Positions 57,560-64,000 of a stretch of 64,000 nucleotides of DNA are shown here, one piece after another; the stretch's first letter is position 1, and each line of letters opens with the position of its first letter. Below the pieces are notes generated by a model. That model searched no databases, was not told the DNA's origin, and was given only the letters and a program-made list of their open reading frames with translations. Source of the stretch: an uncultured Eubacteriales bacterium (GTDB lineage: Bacteria > Bacillota > Clostridia > Oscillospirales > Oscillospiraceae); contig ONOL01000005.1 of NCBI GenBank assembly GCA_900319465.1, forward strand, positions 27,457 through 91,456. Reading direction: 5' to 3'. Both the position numbers and the translations under genes were made by a program.

Positions 57560-58475
57560 AGCGTTTGAGATTGTTCAGCGCCAGCAGCTCGTAGCCCTTG
57601 GCCGTGGCGCAGATGTCCTCGATATACCGGACGCGATTTTCGCTGCCGTTCCAGAAGTGTTTAAGGATGCAGGCCCCGCCGCCCATGACGGTGAGCCGCA
57701 TGATCTCCGGGTTGAACTCATACTCACGCAGCTTGGCGATGATCGAATCCGAGTATTCCTCCGCGGCCTTCCGCATGACGACCGTGTACTTTTCCGGCAG
57801 ATCGGCGTTCCCTCTGCGCAGGAAGTCCTCACACACGTCGTAGGGCACGGCATGGCCGCTGACAGCCAGCAGCTCGTTGGACATGCGGATGATGCACTGC
57901 TCCACGCCCAGCTTGTCCGTGTAGCAGCGGCTGACCATGGGCTTGCCGTCCTTGAGCATCAGAGTGTTCATCGTGCCGTTCCCGATGTCCGCCAATACGT
58001 TCAGCCCTTTGAAATCGCCCAGGCGCTGGACGATCCCGGAGAAGCCCTGCGGGAAGACCTGCACGTCGTCGATCCGCACCAGATAGTCCTGCTCATGGTA
58101 GCGGAACTCAATCAGCTCGTTTCGCATGAGATAGCTGCGGAAGTTCTCTTTCTGCGGCCCGATCCACTGGATGGGCAGACCGACCGCCAGCACTGTCTCG
58201 CACTCCGTTATGTTCCGGAACTCCAGTTCCTTGGCGAGGGCCGCGACTGTCAGGATGTAGTAATCCTCATCTTGGCTCTTGTCACTGACGAAGCCCTTGT
58301 GCTCTTCTCCGACCACGTAATATTTTCTGCCGTAGTACAGCGCGTCGGCGGTCATGGGCGGTTCCGTGTCGTAGGCACGGACGCCCGAGCGAAAGACCAC
58401 GTGCCGGCATTTGATGTTGCCGAAGCCGTGGTCGATCCCGATGATTTCTTTTCCTTTGTAGTTGTACCTTTCCAT
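57546..58475 (-). CDS. parM: ParM/StbA-like plasmid segregation actin
   Basis: The 309-residue actin-like ATPase has phosphate-1 GIDHGFGNIK (about 13-22), phosphate-2 LADIGNGTMN (about 161-170) and the adenosine motif VMGGGA near 266. ParM filaments push plasmid copies apart. The start codon shares a base with the upstream primase stop (TAATG). Its presence shows plasmid ancestry of this module or plasmid-like maintenance of the element. Confidence 0.88.
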   Translation of the reverse strand: MERYNYKGKEIIGIDHGFGNIKCRHVVFRSGVRAYDTEPPMTADALYYGRKYYVVGEEHKGFVSDKSQDEDYYILTVAALAKELEFRNITECETVLAVGLPIQWIGPQKENFRSYLMRNELIEFRYHEQDYLVRIDDVQVFPQGFSGIVQRLGDFKGLNVLADIGNGTMNTLMLKDGKPMVSRCYTDKLGVEQCIIRMSNELLAVSGHAVPYDVCEDFLRRGNADLPEKYTVVMRKAAEEYSDSIIAKLREYEFNPEIMRLTVMGGGACILKHFWNGSENRVRYIEDICATAKGYELLALNNLKRYEGT

Positions 58476-59083
58476 TAAGTTTCCTCCATAATTTGATATT
58501 CGCTTGCGTTTTTTTCCTGGGTCAGCCGGGTCAAGCGTTCCTCCAGCTGATCCATTTTGCCGTCGGCCATGAGCCGCTCCACGGTGCGGATGCGCTGCTC
58601 CAGCGTACCGGCTGCCAGTACCGAGGCCATGTAGTCCATGGGCTCAATCATTTGGCAGGCCTCCACATAACGGTCATCCGGCTCGGCACTTTCGTCTCTC
58701 GGACGGTATCGGTTCTGCCATCGGATCAGCAGATTCAGATACTCGTCCAGCAGATGCTGACAGCGCAGCAAATCCGCTCGGAAGCGGTTCAGACTGCCGT
58801 CCGGCGGAGCTGTGGCCGGAACGTCCACGCCGAAATCCACCGCCAATTTGCTGGCCGCTTCATAGGGCCGCAGATCAAAAAGCTGCGCCGTCAGACTTAC
58901 CACGTCCCCACCCGCCCCGCAGCCGAAGCAATAGAAGTAGTCCTCGTTCAGCTTCAGGCTGGGCGTGTGGTCGTCGTGGAACGGGCAGCAGACCATCCCC
59001 GCGCGATTGGCACTCAGGCCGTAGCGCTCCGCCGCCAGGGGGATCGGCACGGCCTCCTTGACGGCTTCAAAAAGGTTTGCCAT
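58475..59083 (-). CDS. CHC2 zinc-finger primase-like protein (short)
   Basis: The 202-residue protein has the DnaG-type zinc finger: MVCCPFHDDHTPSLKL (Cys33, His36) and YCFGCGAGGDV (Cys52, Cys55). After about residue 85 it has only a helical tail and no Toprim/RNA-polymerase domain. Short CHC2 proteins of this kind are common on mobile elements of gut Clostridia. They may aid replication of the mobilised strand. GGAGG precedes ATG 59083 at 8 nt. First gene of the minus-strand operon primase-parM-parR-mobV. Confidence 0.85.
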   Translation of the reverse strand: MANLFEAVKEAVPIPLAAERYGLSANRAGMVCCPFHDDHTPSLKLNEDYFYCFGCGAGGDVVSLTAQLFDLRPYEAASKLAVDFGVDVPATAPPDGSLNRFRADLLRCQHLLDEYLNLLIRWQNRYRPRDESAEPDDRYVEACQMIEPMDYMASVLAAGTLEQRIRTVERLMADGKMDQLEERLTRLTQEKNASEYQIMEET

Positions 59084-59423
59084 AGGGTTCACCTCCTTTC
59101 ATCCGGTCAAAAAGTGAGACCAGTTTTTTAATTACGGGAATAGCAGCTTGCCGTTCTACCCTCGCTGTTTCCTGACAGGCAACCCTGCTCGGCGCTGTGC
59201 CGTCGCCCCTCACGGGACGCGCTCCCTTTTTCAAGATCTTGGCGGTTTATCTCAGCTCGGACGGTCATTTAATTTTCTGACCCTATCGTAGCAAGAAAAA
59301 CGGCCTCCTCCCGTATATCCAGGATGTAGGAAATCCGGGCGAAAACACAAAAGAATCCACGATCAAGGAAATGATGTGGTATAATACGAATATAAGAGTT
59401 TTCCGGCAAAGGAGAGAACAAAT
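59084..59423. other. Divergent control region of the mobile module
   Basis: 340 bp without a gene. It should hold the promoters of the primase operon and of the XRE regulator; TATAAT is at 59380-59385 for the latter. No clear iterons or centromere repeats were seen. Confidence 0.4.
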
Positions 59424-60245
59424 ATGTATGTAAAGCTGTCCGTTCCCGAGCGATTGAAGGATCTTCGCGTGGAACGCAGAATGAAGCTGGAAGAGCTTGC
59501 CAAAGCCACCGGTCTTTCCAAATCCGCGCTCGGCAGCTATGAGACCGACGACTATAAAGATATCAGCCCGTTCAGCATCGTGACGCTGGCGGAGTATTAC
59601 GGCGTCTCGACAGATTATTTATTGGGAGTCTCGGAAATGAAAAATCACCCAGACACAGACCTGGCCGGTCTGCATCTGAGTGATGACATGCTGAAGCTAT
59701 TGGCAAGCGGGAAGATCAACAACCGCCTGTTGTGTGAGATCGCCACGCATAAGGACTTTCAGCGCCTCATGGTGGATACGGAGATCTGCGTGGATCGGAT
59801 CGCTGCCATGCGGGTGCATGACATGAACGTCGTTCTGGCCGAGGCGAGGAAAACCGTCATGGAGAAGCATGATCCCGGTGAGAACGATCTGAACATGCGG
59901 ACGCTGGAGCTGGCGCAGATCGACGAAAACGAGTATTTCAGCCGGGTCGTGCACGAGGATCTGGATGGGATCATCCGGGATATCCGGGAGGCCCACATAA
60001 AGGACACGACCACCGCCGATGAGGTCAACCCCTCCGACACGGCACGGCAGGAGCTGGAGGCCGCCATGAGCTACGAGGGCAGCCCCGAGGAGCGCCAGGC
60101 CCGCGTGTTCTGCAAGCAGCTCGGGATCGACTACGACAAACTGACGAAGGACGAGTTCGTCAGCCTGATCAACATCTTAAAGAAATCCTCTCTCCTCAAA
60201 GGCCAGCCAAACAAGCGCGGGAAGAATAAGTCGAAAAAGAAGTAG
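59424..60245 (+). CDS. XRE-family regulator of the mobile module
   Basis: The 273-residue protein has an N-terminal helix-turn-helix (about 8-68: RLKDLRVERRMKLEELAKATGLSKSALGSYE, YYGVSTDYLLG) and a long helical, charged C-terminal region ending in a Lys-rich tail (NKRGKNKSKKK). It faces away from the primase-par-mob operon and probably represses it. AAAGGAGAG precedes the ATG. Confidence 0.85.
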   Translation: MYVKLSVPERLKDLRVERRMKLEELAKATGLSKSALGSYETDDYKDISPFSIVTLAEYYGVSTDYLLGVSEMKNHPDTDLAGLHLSDDMLKLLASGKINNRLLCEIATHKDFQRLMVDTEICVDRIAAMRVHDMNVVLAEARKTVMEKHDPGENDLNMRTLELAQIDENEYFSRVVHEDLDGIIRDIREAHIKDTTTADEVNPSDTARQELEAAMSYEGSPEERQARVFCKQLGIDYDKLTKDEFVSLINILKKSSLLKGQPNKRGKNKSKKK

Positions 60246-60253
60246 CATTATTC

Positions 60254-60296
60254 AACGCCTCTGTACCGATTGTGGTTCAGAGGCGTTATTGTTTTT
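60254..60296 (+). terminator. Terminator of the XRE gene
   Basis: AACGCCTCTG/CAGAGGCGTT with a 14-nt loop, then ATTGTTTTT. Confidence 0.85.
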
Positions 60297-60605
60297 CTGA
60301 TGAGGAAGCTGATTCTGACGTGCGTGGCAGTAAAATCTACTGCATAGCAGCTAAAGCAACGACGGAACTGAGGGAAAAGAACACATACGCCGGAACATAG
60401 GATTCGCCGTACGATCGGCGAGAATACCCGGCAAAGAAGAGAAGAATCGTACCTCCCAAATAACCCAATTGAAAGCGCCTCGTACAGGTTGTTTTTGAAT
60501 GCTCTTCATGGTATCATATACTGGCAGTTAAGGCTTGCCGGGAAGATGAAATCGGCTGACAACGGAAGCTGACACGAGCAGCTTCAGCGGAAAGGAGGGA
60601 CGCCC
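60297..60605. other. Gap before the two-component operon
   Basis: No gene is seen. A promoter lies at 60489-60517 and AAAGGAGGG precedes the kinase ATG. Confidence 0.5.
60489..60517 (+). promoter_or_regulatory. Promoter of the two-component operon
   Basis: TTGTTT (60489-60494), 17-bp spacer, TATCAT (60512-60517). Confidence 0.5.
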
Positions 60606-61868
60606 ATGACAATGAATATCAGCACACTGGCGGCGCTCTTTCCGCTGCTGCTTCTGCTGCTCGGCCTGACATTCACCGTCGTGATCGACCCGTATATCCG
60701 GCGGGAGCACAGGCACATCATGCTGCTCATCGCGGCGCTGTGCCTGACCCATATCGCACAGAATGTATGGGATTACGCCCTGACCGTCGGGCCTCCGCGG
60801 CAAACGCTCAGAACGATCATATCCATTTACGGATACTCTGTTCGGCCGGTCATTCTGATCCTGTTCCTCTACATTGTTCAGCCGACGGGAAAACGCCGGT
60901 ATTACTGGCTGCTCGCGGGGCTGAACGCGGCGGTCTATCTGTCCGCACTGTTTTCTCCTGTCAGCTTTTGGATCGATCAGGGGAACTATTACCACGGCGG
61001 TCCGCTTGCCCCTACCTGCCTTATCTCCAGCGCGATCCTGCTGATCTGCCTGCTTGTACGGACGCTCCGAAGCCGCAGGACCGCCGGAAAATGGGACGTC
61101 TGGATCCCGATCGCTGTGATCGTGATGATCGTCGTTTCAATAGCCTTCGATTACAATATAAAGGAAGGCCAGCAGCCGGTTTCCTTTCTGACCGTGGCCA
61201 TCATCATCGGCAGCGTGTTTTATTATATCTGGCTGCATCTGCAATTCGTCCGCGAGCACGAGAACGACCTGATGGCGTCGCAGCGCATCCGGATCATGAT
61301 GACACAGATCCAGCCGCACTTTCTGTTCAATGCCCTCAACACCATCCGCGCGCTGTACGCCAAGGATCCGCCTTTGGCGGACAGGACGCTGGAAGATTTC
61401 AGCGCTTATCTGCGGCAGAACCTGGAGTCGCTGAGCCAGACCGAGTTGGTTCCGGTCGCCAAGGAGCTGGAGCATACCCGGCTGTACGCCGAGATCGAAG
61501 CGATGCGATTTCCTAACATCCGCGTGGAATACGAAATCGAGGATGATAGCTTTACGATCCCCGCGCTGACGATCCAGCCTCTGGTGGAAAACGCGATCCG
61601 CCATGGGGTGCGCAGCCGGAAGGACGGTCTGGTGACCGTTTCTACATCCCGTGAGTCCGATTGTCACAGGGTCACGGTACAGGACAACGGCGTGGGTTTC
61701 GATGTAAAGCAACTGGCGGCCCTGGATGACTCTCACATCGGGTTCTGGAACGTAAAAGATCGTGTGGAGCAGATGTGCGGCGGCAAGATGATCCTGCAAA
61801 GCGAGATCGGAAAAGGCACCTGCGTTACGCTGCTGATCCCCGACAAAAAGAAGGAGCAGGGAAAATGA
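60606..61868 (+). CDS. LytS/AgrC-type membrane sensor histidine kinase
   Basis: The 420-residue protein has six to seven N-terminal transmembrane helices (about 5-210), typical of kinases sensing peptides or membrane-soluble signals. The His_kinase domain carries QIQPHFLFNALNTI (His at about 239), and the GHKL ATPase domain has QPLVENAIRHG (about 322-332), DNGVGFD and the short G-box SEIGKGT. It overlaps the response regulator gene by 4 nt. The signal is unknown; a processed double-glycine peptide encoded 1 kb downstream is an attractive candidate. Confidence 0.88.
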   Translation: MTMNISTLAALFPLLLLLLGLTFTVVIDPYIRREHRHIMLLIAALCLTHIAQNVWDYALTVGPPRQTLRTIISIYGYSVRPVILILFLYIVQPTGKRRYYWLLAGLNAAVYLSALFSPVSFWIDQGNYYHGGPLAPTCLISSAILLICLLVRTLRSRRTAGKWDVWIPIAVIVMIVVSIAFDYNIKEGQQPVSFLTVAIIIGSVFYYIWLHLQFVREHENDLMASQRIRIMMTQIQPHFLFNALNTIRALYAKDPPLADRTLEDFSAYLRQNLESLSQTELVPVAKELEHTRLYAEIEAMRFPNIRVEYEIEDDSFTIPALTIQPLVENAIRHGVRSRKDGLVTVSTSRESDCHRVTVQDNGVGFDVKQLAALDDSHIGFWNVKDRVEQMCGGKMILQSEIGKGTCVTLLIPDKKKEQGK

Positions 61869-62671
61869 AAGTGATCTGTGTGGACGACGAGCCCCTGGCC
61901 GTGGAATATACCCTTGGCCAGTGCGCACAGCTGCCGGAGATCAACGAGGCAAAGGGCTTTACCGACGCTGCTCTCGCGCTGGACTGGCTCCGTACTCATC
62001 CGGTGGAGCTCGCCCTGCTGGACATCAACATGCCTCAGGTCGACGGAATCACGCTGGCCGCCCGGATCAAGGAGCTGTATCCGCAGACGGCGATCGTATT
62101 TCTGACCGCCTATAAGGAATATGCTTTTGACGCCTATGCCGTTCACCCGTCGGGTTACCTGCTCAAGCCGGTCTCTCTGGAACGGATGGCATCCGAGCTG
62201 CGCTATGCGTGCGGCGGCTCCCATACGGCGGCGAGCGCGCATATCCGCGTTAAGACCTTCGGCTTTTTCGACGTCTATGTGGACGACCGGCCGATCAGCT
62301 TCAAGCTGTCGAAAAGCAAAGAGATCCTGGCATTTCTCGTGGATAAGCAGGGCTTGGGCGTCACGCGCGCCGAGCTGTTCGCGGCCGTGTGGGAGGATCG
62401 CGCGTATGACCGCAAGCAGCAAAAGCAGATCGACGTCTATATCCGATCGCTTCGGGAGACGCTGCGCCAATACGGCGCGGAGGAAATCATGGAGATGGAG
62501 AAGGGGATCCTTCGCGTCAAGCCGGACACCTTTGTCTGCGATGCTTACCTCTTTTACTCCGGCGACAGCGATACGATCAACGCCTACCGCGGCGAGTACA
62601 TGAGCTCCTATCCCTGGGCCAGCATGACGGAGGCGATCCTGTACTGGAAACAGCGAACAGACAGAATCTGA
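61865..62671 (+). CDS. Response regulator with SARP/OmpR-like winged-helix output
   Basis: The 268-residue protein has a receiver domain (1-115) with Asp7-Asp8, phospho-acceptor Asp53 (LLDINMP), Thr81 and Lys101 (LLKPV). Its output (about 125-268) is a Trans_reg_C/SARP-like winged helix plus short bacterial-transcriptional-activator tail: RVKTFGFFDVYVD, SKSKEILAFLVDKQGLGVTRAELFAAVW, IDVYIRSLRETLRQYG. LytS kinases usually pair with LytTR outputs, so this pairing is uncommon. The ATG overlaps the kinase stop (ATGA). Confidence 0.88.
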   Translation: MKVICVDDEPLAVEYTLGQCAQLPEINEAKGFTDAALALDWLRTHPVELALLDINMPQVDGITLAARIKELYPQTAIVFLTAYKEYAFDAYAVHPSGYLLKPVSLERMASELRYACGGSHTAASAHIRVKTFGFFDVYVDDRPISFKLSKSKEILAFLVDKQGLGVTRAELFAAVWEDRAYDRKQQKQIDVYIRSLRETLRQYGAEEIMEMEKGILRVKPDTFVCDAYLFYSGDSDTINAYRGEYMSSYPWASMTEAILYWKQRTDRI

Positions 62672-62687
62672 GATATAACAAAAATAT

Positions 62688-62732
62688 AAACCGCTCTTTT
62701 TCAAGTTTTTTTGAAAAAGAGCGGTTTTTCTT
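62688..62732 (+). terminator. Terminator of the two-component operon
   Basis: A 17-bp stem (62688-62704 with 62711-62727) is followed by TTTTTCTTT. Confidence 0.9.
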
Positions 62733-62763
62733 TGGACATTCTTTGGACAGCGCTTGCTACAAT
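62731..62763 (+). promoter_or_regulatory. SARP-type direct repeats and promoter of the third double-glycine gene
   Basis: TTTGGACA occurs at 62731-62738 and 62742-62749, an 11-bp period. The -10 box TACAAT (62758-62763) begins 8 bp after the second repeat. There is no good -35 box (GACATT at 17 bp), as expected for an activator-dependent promoter. Confidence 0.7.
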
Positions 62764-62837
62764 GAGCAGCAAGATGAAAAGAACGAACCTGTTCGGTTTA
62801 CATAACAACAAAGCAGCAGAAGAAAAGGAGAACAACA

Positions 62838-63122
62838 ATGGCAGATCACGGAGAAGTACGCACGTTAAACCCGGATCGGTTGGACCCGGTCAGCGGCGGC
62901 GCGGGCGCCCTCGGCGTGTACAGGCCGGGATTCCGGTATAAGAAAGAGTCGCTGCTGTTTTTCAAGGCATGTGTCGGCGAGGATGTTTATGCCGCAGCCA
63001 TGAACAGCGACGCCGGACGTGCGCATCACTACACGGTCGCAAGGGCTTTTCTGGATCAAGCGGATTGGGAAAAGTTCGTGTGGATCGAAGAACACGGCTC
63101 TTTGGATGGGTTCCCGGAGTGA
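62838..63122 (+). CDS. Double-glycine-leader peptide with unknown 73-aa cargo
   Basis: The 94-residue protein has leader LNPDRLDPVSGG (residues 10-21), giving a 73-residue product if cleaved. The product starts with a Gly/aromatic segment (AGALGVYRPGFRYKK), has one Cys (FKACVGEDVY) and helical stretches (AAAMNSDAGRAHHYTVARAFL), and matches no family I know. AAAGGAG lies 8 nt before the ATG. Its promoter carries the 11-bp repeats probably bound by the adjacent response regulator. It could be an exported peptide pheromone, a bacteriocin or a surface-binding protein. Confidence 0.75.
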   Translation: MADHGEVRTLNPDRLDPVSGGAGALGVYRPGFRYKKESLLFFKACVGEDVYAAAMNSDAGRAHHYTVARAFLDQADWEKFVWIEEHGSLDGFPE

Positions 63123-63137
63123 AAATGAGGCTGACAA

Positions 63138-64000
63138 ATGCTCGATAACGGACTCAATGGAAAGGCAACAGAAACCCCGCGTCAATATAATCTCGATCTC
63201 CTGAAAGCCGTGTCGATCATCGCCATGATCTTTTGTCATCCCGTGATCAGGCTTGGCATCCATCACGCCGGATATGAAAACGAGTTTGCGTTCTTCTTCG
63301 GGGACGTGGTCTTGGGGGATTATCTCGGCGTCGCCCATGCCTTCATGTTCGCCATGGGCGTGGGCATGGTATATTCGCGGAAAAACACGCCTGCCGATCT
63401 GATGCGTCGGGGTCTGCGGCTGTATCTGTTGGGCTATGCACTGAACTTCTGCCGATACGGGGTGTATGCCCTGGCCTACGGCATCATCAGCGGCGTGTTC
63501 GAGCCGGAAACGCTGGAGGCGCTGTTCGGCCCGGACATCCTGCAATTCGCGGGACTTGCGCTGCTGTTTACCGGCGTCTTCAAACGGCTGAAGCTCCGGG
63601 AATGGCATATGCTGGCAGTCGGCGTGGCGCTCTCGGTGATTGGAACGGCGGTTCCCTTTATCGACACGGGGAGCTTTGTGGGCAACTGGCTTCTTGGCCA
63701 CCTTATCTATACGACCTGGGAGGCCTCCTGCTTCGTGTTCTGCAACTGGTATGTCTTCGTGGCGGCGGGGCTGCTGTTTGGCGCGATCCTCCGTAAAACG
63801 GAGGATCGAGACCGCCTGTACAGGCTGCTCATGCTCGTCTCAAGCTGCGTCATGGCAGTGTATCTTGCTGCGACCATCCGCTTCGGCGTGCTGTTTCTCT
63901 GCCCGGATCGAGTGTATTACGCGCTGAGCCCTCTGGAGGCGGCGGGGCTTCTTTCCATCGACCTCACCCTGCTCTCGGCGTTTTATTTTCTACAGAAGCG
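63138..64000 (+). CDS. Integral-membrane acyltransferase (HGSNAT/acyltransferase-3-like), cut by window end
   Basis: ATG 63138 follows GAGG at 7 nt and 15 bp after the double-glycine gene. The visible 287 residues hold about eight to nine helices and begin RQYNLDLLKAVSIIAMIFCHP, the R-x-x-x-LD-x-x-(K/R)-x-x-x-I-x-x-M-x-x-x-H entry of membrane acyltransferases (DUF1624/heparan-alpha-glucosaminide acetyltransferase and acyltransferase-3 families). His in FCHP is the expected active residue. It may acylate a wall sugar, or serve immunity or modification for the adjacent peptide; both are inference. The 3' end lies beyond the window. Confidence 0.75.
   Translation, partial: MLDNGLNGKATETPRQYNLDLLKAVSIIAMIFCHPVIRLGIHHAGYENEFAFFFGDVVLGDYLGVAHAFMFAMGVGMVYSRKNTPADLMRRGLRLYLLGYALNFCRYGVYALAYGIISGVFEPETLEALFGPDILQFAGLALLFTGVFKRLKLREWHMLAVGVALSVIGTAVPFIDTGSFVGNWLLGHLIYTTWEASCFVFCNWYVFVAAGLLFGAILRKTEDRDRLYRLLMLVSSCVMAVYLAATIRFGVLFLCPDRVYYALSPLEAAGLLSIDLTLLSAFYFLQK

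Overview
The window looks like chromosome of a high-GC anaerobic gut Clostridium-group bacterium (Bacillota, probably Oscillospirales/Ruminococcaceae-like). This is inferred from the DnaD/DnaC primosome pair, the maf-mreC-mreD-PBP2 cluster, ECF-type vitamin/metal transporters, a tRNA-Asn T-box, strong AGGAGG ribosome sites and short GC-rich intergenic palindromes. No species is claimed.

Layout. 1-5 kb: tRNA-Leu, a methyltransferase, a Mbeg1-like hydrolase and a GPH-family sugar symporter. 5-8 kb: a secreted Asn-rich protein, an orphan structured RNA, a DJ-1/PfpI protein and a flavodoxin-fold reductase, ending in a stack of perfect hairpins. 8-25.7 kb is core genome: cinA-thiI-comM(yifB)-aspS-hisS, a methylglyoxal-synthase homologue with a degraded active site, PBP2-MreD-MreC-Maf, a U32 peptidase, and dnaD-dnaC. 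25.7-32.6 kb: a second orphan structured RNA, then envelope-facing proteins (Tat-type VanX-like lipoprotein, transglutaminase-like protein, carbohydrate-binding protein).

32.8-41 kb is accessory and the most unusual part. It holds two tandem paralogous micropeptides (20 and 21 aa), a tRNA-Asn T-box with asparagine synthetase, and two small proteins that join a bacteriocin-type double-glycine leader to peptidoglycan-binding modules (two CW_7 repeats; one LysM). Between those two lies a large secreted protein. A pilin-like multi-domain surface protein split by a frameshift follows.

42-54.5 kb carries two transport operons: an ECF cassette with a methyltransferase, and a nickel/peptide-type ABC transporter with two related methyltransferases and an M14-type deacylase. 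Three promoters here carry the same C6-G6 palindrome directly against the -35 box, which suggests one regulon, plausibly for a metal or metal chelate. A lipoprotein gene between them has lost an internal segment.

54.6-60.3 kb: tRNAs Glu, Met and Val, then a mobilisable-plasmid module (MOBV relaxase with oriT-like site, ParR-ParM, CHC2 primase fragment, XRE regulator) without an integrase or replication initiator in view. 60.5-64 kb: a LytS-type kinase and a response regulator with a SARP/OmpR-like DNA-binding domain. They precede a promoter with two direct repeats at 11-bp spacing, 8 bp from the -10 box, that drives a third double-glycine-leader peptide and an integral-membrane acyltransferase cut off by the window end.

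The strongest candidate for a new system is the set of three double-glycine-leader proteins with cell-wall-binding or unknown cargo, together with the kinase/SARP-type regulator. No C39 peptidase exporter is in the window, so export would have to be supplied from elsewhere.
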